DNA of 64,000 nt, from the NCBI GenBank assembly GCA_040772505.1, contig JAXGYA010000012.1, positions 36,231-100,230 on the forward strand. Direction: 5' to 3'. Within the stretch, counting starts at the first letter, position 1. Each line of letters begins with the position of its first letter. The position numbers were made by a program, and so were the translations under genes. The notes beneath the pieces were generated by a model. The model was not told the DNA's origin. It made no database searches and was given only the letters and a program-made list of their open reading frames with translations. Positions 61,493 through 64,000 of the stretch are shown here, in pieces. This stretch comes from Mariniphaga sp040772505. GTDB taxonomy: Bacteria > Bacteroidota > Bacteroidia > Bacteroidales > Prolixibacteraceae.

Positions 61493-61611
61493 AATTTTTA
61501 TTATTTGAATTAATAACTTTTTTAAGTCTCTAATATAGACATAAGTTTTGAAATTAAGTTCATAATTATTTTTTAATTTCAATAGTATTAACAATAAGAT
61601 TAAAGCAATGT

Positions 61612-62433
61612 TTATCTTTTTTGAAGCTTTTTTGAAGGCCACAACGTACTCAGATAAATTAATATAACAGAAAAGAGTACAACCAGTGCGCTGAGTATTA
61701 ATTTATCTTTTAAATTCATCAGATATATCGCATGGGTATTTATCTTTTGCCAGTAAGTAATCGTCAGAAGCACCATGAGGTTATTTAGTGAGTGTCCCAG
61801 AATGGCCAGCAGTATATTATTGCTACGGATCATCAGCCAGCCCAGCAGCACGCCCAGCACAAAAGTGGCGGGCATTTGCCAGGGATTCAGATGAAACAGG
61901 GAGAAGAGAATAGCTGAAACCAAAACAGCGGTTGTTGCCGAATAATTTTTTCTCAATCCATGCAGTACAATTCCGCGAAAAATGAGTTCCTCAATGACCG
62001 GTGCAATGATTACAACTTTCATAAAGGCACCCCACCAGCCGTAATCGCTTTCAAACACTTTGCTGAAAAGTTCCCAGAACCAGTAGGGAGCAGGTAAAGC
62101 TTTTTCCACCGCTTCATTCACAACTTCAAGCAAATTGTGAGCGCCCCAGAAAAAAGCTATCAGAGGAATGACAACCAGCGGATTGAATATCTTCAAGGGA
62201 AAAACTTCTAAAAGTGACGCTTTTGTCTTTCGAAAACCATAAAAAAGTATAAACAGCGTTGACCCGGTGTTCAGCAAAATTTTCTTCAGCGGATTATACA
62301 AATATTCAGTGTCTTTGTAATAATCAATCAGCGCCAGGGGAAAATCCACAACGGTCTGAATAAACAGATAGAGGATTATCAGGTGAACCGCCTGTAAAAT
62401 TGTAGGATAATATGTCTGTTTGTATTGTTGCAT
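61612..62433 (-). CDS. CPBP family intramembrane metalloprotease
   Basis: This 273-residue polytopic protein has the Abi/CPBP active-site motifs within membrane helices: APVIEELIFRGIVL (EExxxR), SLFHLNPW (the first histidine) and LGHSLNNLM (HxxxN). Such proteins are glutamic-type intramembrane proteases related to the CAAX prenyl endopeptidase, sometimes involved in bacteriocin immunity. Here there is no bacteriocin gene nearby. It precedes the peroxiredoxin gene by ~120 bp and follows gtrA-like by 39 bp. Confidence 0.9.
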   Translation of the reverse strand: MQQYKQTYYPTILQAVHLIILYLFIQTVVDFPLALIDYYKDTEYLYNPLKKILLNTGSTLFILFYGFRKTKASLLEVFPLKIFNPLVVIPLIAFFWGAHNLLEVVNEAVEKALPAPYWFWELFSKVFESDYGWWGAFMKVVIIAPVIEELIFRGIVLHGLRKNYSATTAVLVSAILFSLFHLNPWQMPATFVLGVLLGWLMIRSNNILLAILGHSLNNLMVLLTITYWQKINTHAIYLMNLKDKLILSALVVLFSVILIYLSTLWPSKKLQKR

Positions 62434-62472
62434 TTTTAAAAATCCACGACAATATAAACATTCTTTTTCAGT

Positions 62473-62988
62473 TCAGCCTCTTGTCTGTTTAGAAACTGCA
62501 GCCGTTTTAAAAGAGAAATACCGCTGTGAGACATAGCTAAAAATCACAACAATAACAGTAGTCAGCACTTTGGATAAAACAGCATCCAAACCCACATACT
62601 CCACAAAAAGTTTCAGAAAAATATAGTTTAGCAGTATGGAAGTGAGCACAATCAAGCCATACCGGAGCAATTGTACCCGCCCGCCAAGCTCCGATGCAGT
62701 GAATGTAACATATTTTGCAAGGATGAATCCGGTGGTGAAAGTTATTGGAAAAACCAGCAGAAATGCTGCAATGTGGGGGCTGATTGCAACAAATCCAAGG
62801 TGGAGGATTTGCTTTTTCAACAGGTAATTATAAAAAATAAAGTAGAGGAAAATATCAAATATTGTGTTTGCTCCACCGGTGACGCCATATCTGAAAACCT
62901 CAAGGGGTATTCTTCTTAAAAACGGAAAATAGAGGCTATCAACAATCCGGATAATGATTACACGGCAATTATGTAAAAAACTCCTCAT
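62473..62988 (-). CDS. GtrA family membrane protein
   Basis: This 171-residue four-helix protein has the family start FRYGVTGGANTIFDIFLYF, with small-residue-rich helices about residues 29-50, 62-87, 100-122 and 133-155. It ends in SYVSQRYFSFK, the usual GtrA C-terminal motif. GtrA proteins are thought to flip or help transfer undecaprenyl-linked sugars for surface polysaccharides. No glycosyltransferase partner is adjacent, so the pathway is not clear. Confidence 0.9.
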   Translation of the reverse strand: MRSFLHNCRVIIIRIVDSLYFPFLRRIPLEVFRYGVTGGANTIFDIFLYFIFYNYLLKKQILHLGFVAISPHIAAFLLVFPITFTTGFILAKYVTFTASELGGRVQLLRYGLIVLTSILLNYIFLKLFVEYVGLDAVLSKVLTTVIVVIFSYVSQRYFSFKTAAVSKQTRG

Positions 62989-63032
62989 TGGCTAAGAAAT
63001 TTTCAGTTTCAGAAACAAAGAAACAATAAATT

Positions 63033-63449
63033 TTACACTTCGGGTGGCTTTCTTAGCCGTTTTTTAAGGCTATGAAGTTTTTTGCTTTCCAGCCGTCTCA
63101 GCTGTGAAGCTGCCGTGGGCCGTGTTTTCTTGCGCTTGCGGGGTTTTTTAAGCGCCTTTTCAATCAGTTCAAAAAAACGCTGTTCTGCCTGTTTGCGATT
63201 GCGCCACTGGCTGCGCTCGGCAGCTGAAGAAACTATCAGTTCTCCCCGTAGATTGATGCGGTTTTTAAGCTTCAGCAAAATTAACTGCTTCTGCTCTTCA
63301 TTCAAAACTGCTGAATCCTGCACCGGAAAGCGCAGCTCCGCTTTTGTGCTCACTTTGTTCACATGCTGACCACCGGGACCACCAGCGGGAGTGGCAGAAA
63401 ACTGTGTTTCAGCCAAAAGTTGTGCTTTTATTTGCTCCGAAAGGTTCAT
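63033..63449 (-). CDS. arfB: Alternative ribosome-rescue factor, peptidyl-tRNA hydrolase ArfB
   Basis: This 138-residue protein has the release-factor domain with the catalytic GGQ (residues 26-28) in PAGGPGGQHVNKVSTKAEL. It ends with a lysine/arginine-rich tail (KKPRKRKKTRPTAA) that enters the mRNA channel of stalled ribosomes. It frees ribosomes stuck on truncated mRNA by hydrolysing peptidyl-tRNA. The short length and lack of a stop-codon-recognition domain separate it from RF1/RF2. Confidence 0.94.
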   Translation of the reverse strand: MNLSEQIKAQLLAETQFSATPAGGPGGQHVNKVSTKAELRFPVQDSAVLNEEQKQLILLKLKNRINLRGELIVSSAAERSQWRNRKQAEQRFFELIEKALKKPRKRKKTRPTAASQLRRLESKKLHSLKKRLRKPPEV

Positions 63450-63475
63450 TTTATTTTTCTTTTCCGGAATAAAAA

Positions 63476-64000
63476 TCAGCTATTTTGCGAAACTCCTTTT
63501 AACGAAAGCTGAATCCGGTTACGGGCGATGTCCACCTCTTTCACCTTCACTTTGATGTGCTGATGCAGTTTCACAATTTCGTTGGGGTCGGACACAAAAC
63601 GGTCGGCAAGTTCAGAAATATGAATCAGCCCCGACTGCTTCACGCCAATATCCACAAAAGCACCAAATTTAGTGATATTGTTCACGATTCCGGGAAGTAT
63701 CATCCCCTGTTTCAAATCATTGATTGAAAAAACATCGTCTGAAAATTCAAAAACTTTAATGGGTCTTCGCGGGTCGCGTCCGGGCTTGAGCAGCTCATTT
63801 TTAATATCATTTAAAGTTGGAAGACCTACATCCGAGGTTTCATATTCCGTAAAATCAATTTTTGACACCAAAGCTTCATTTTGAATCAGCTCCCGGATTT
63901 CACAATGCAGATATTTGGCAATTTTTTCAACAATATGATAGGACTCGGGGTGAACCGCAGAGTTATCCAGTGGATTTTCAGCATCCGGAATGCGCAAGAA
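63476..64000 (-). CDS. tex: Tex family RNA-binding transcription accessory protein, C-terminal part
   Basis: The window holds only the last ~175 residues. The frame is open to the edge, so the apparent start within it is not real. FLRIPDAENPLDNSAVHPESY is typical of the Tex helix-hairpin-helix region. A closing S1 RNA-binding domain follows (GMILPGIVNNITKFGAFVDIGV to HISELADRF). Tex is a large nucleic-acid-binding protein linked to transcription and stress. Its stop lies 26 bp from the arfB start, suggesting co-transcription. Confidence 0.93.
   Translation of the reverse strand, partial: FLRIPDAENPLDNSAVHPESYHIVEKIAKYLHCEIRELIQNEALVSKIDFTEYETSDVGLPTLNDIKNELLKPGRDPRRPIKVFEFSDDVFSINDLKQGMILPGIVNNITKFGAFVDIGVKQSGLIHISELADRFVSDPNEIVKLHQHIKVKVKEVDIARNRIQLSLKGVSQNS

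Overview
The window looks like a chromosomal segment of a Bacteroidota bacterium, most likely a free-living member of the Bacteroidales/Marinilabiliales type. The evidence is a type IX secretion cargo with a gliding-motility-type C-terminal domain beside PorP/SprF and OmpA partners, three TonB-dependent receptors with Bacteroidota-style leaders, many promoters of the TAnnTTTG type, sparse Shine-Dalgarno sequences, and family-level matches such as DUF6132, head-GIN and PIN-PhoH proteins. Genus-level assignment is not possible from the sequence alone.

Layout. 0-8.3 kb: the 3' part of an acyl-CoA synthetase gene, a small secreted protein, a nitroreductase, a fructosamine-kinase-like protein, and a three-gene envelope operon (VWA membrane protein plus two paralogous lipoproteins). 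8.4-15.5 kb: a SUI1/YciH-like factor, a secreted alpha/beta hydrolase, thioredoxin with a DUF6132 membrane protein, and an operon of iron-type alcohol dehydrogenase, secreted protein and serine hydrolase. 15.5-27.3 kb: a head-GIN protein, an S41 protease lipoprotein, a PgpH-type HD phosphodiesterase, an NlpC/P60 peptidase followed by a tiny membrane protein, a Nudix hydrolase, two envelope proteins, a TonB-dependent receptor and argH.

27.4-39.95 kb is the accessory part. A repeat-rich, gene-free stretch (27.4-28.8 kb) holds two related repeat families in the order E1-R1-R2-E2. An operon follows that encodes a small exported protein, a 2240-residue SprB-repeat adhesin, a PorP/SprF protein and an OmpA/beta-propeller protein. 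A third copy of the R element (R3) lies on the far side. The R elements are highly structured and carry arrays of the heptanucleotide CTCAYCT with 6, 22 and 14 units. The operon is preceded by an exact sigma-54 -24/-12 promoter (29054-29069) and an upstream palindromic activator-like site, so it is probably under NtrC-type control. Products of this operon would be exported and anchored together by the type IX system, whose core is not in this window.

40-64 kb is mostly housekeeping: TrkH/TrkA potassium uptake, ComEC, Def, RuvX, FabD, a TonB-dependent receptor, tRNA-Val, FolC, PIN-PhoH, MtaB, an inositol-monophosphatase family enzyme, a glycosyltransferase, a thioesterase, a TPP-riboswitch-controlled TonB-dependent receptor (probable thiamin uptake), a GNAT enzyme, a 1-Cys peroxiredoxin, a CPBP protease, GtrA, ArfB and the 3' end of tex.
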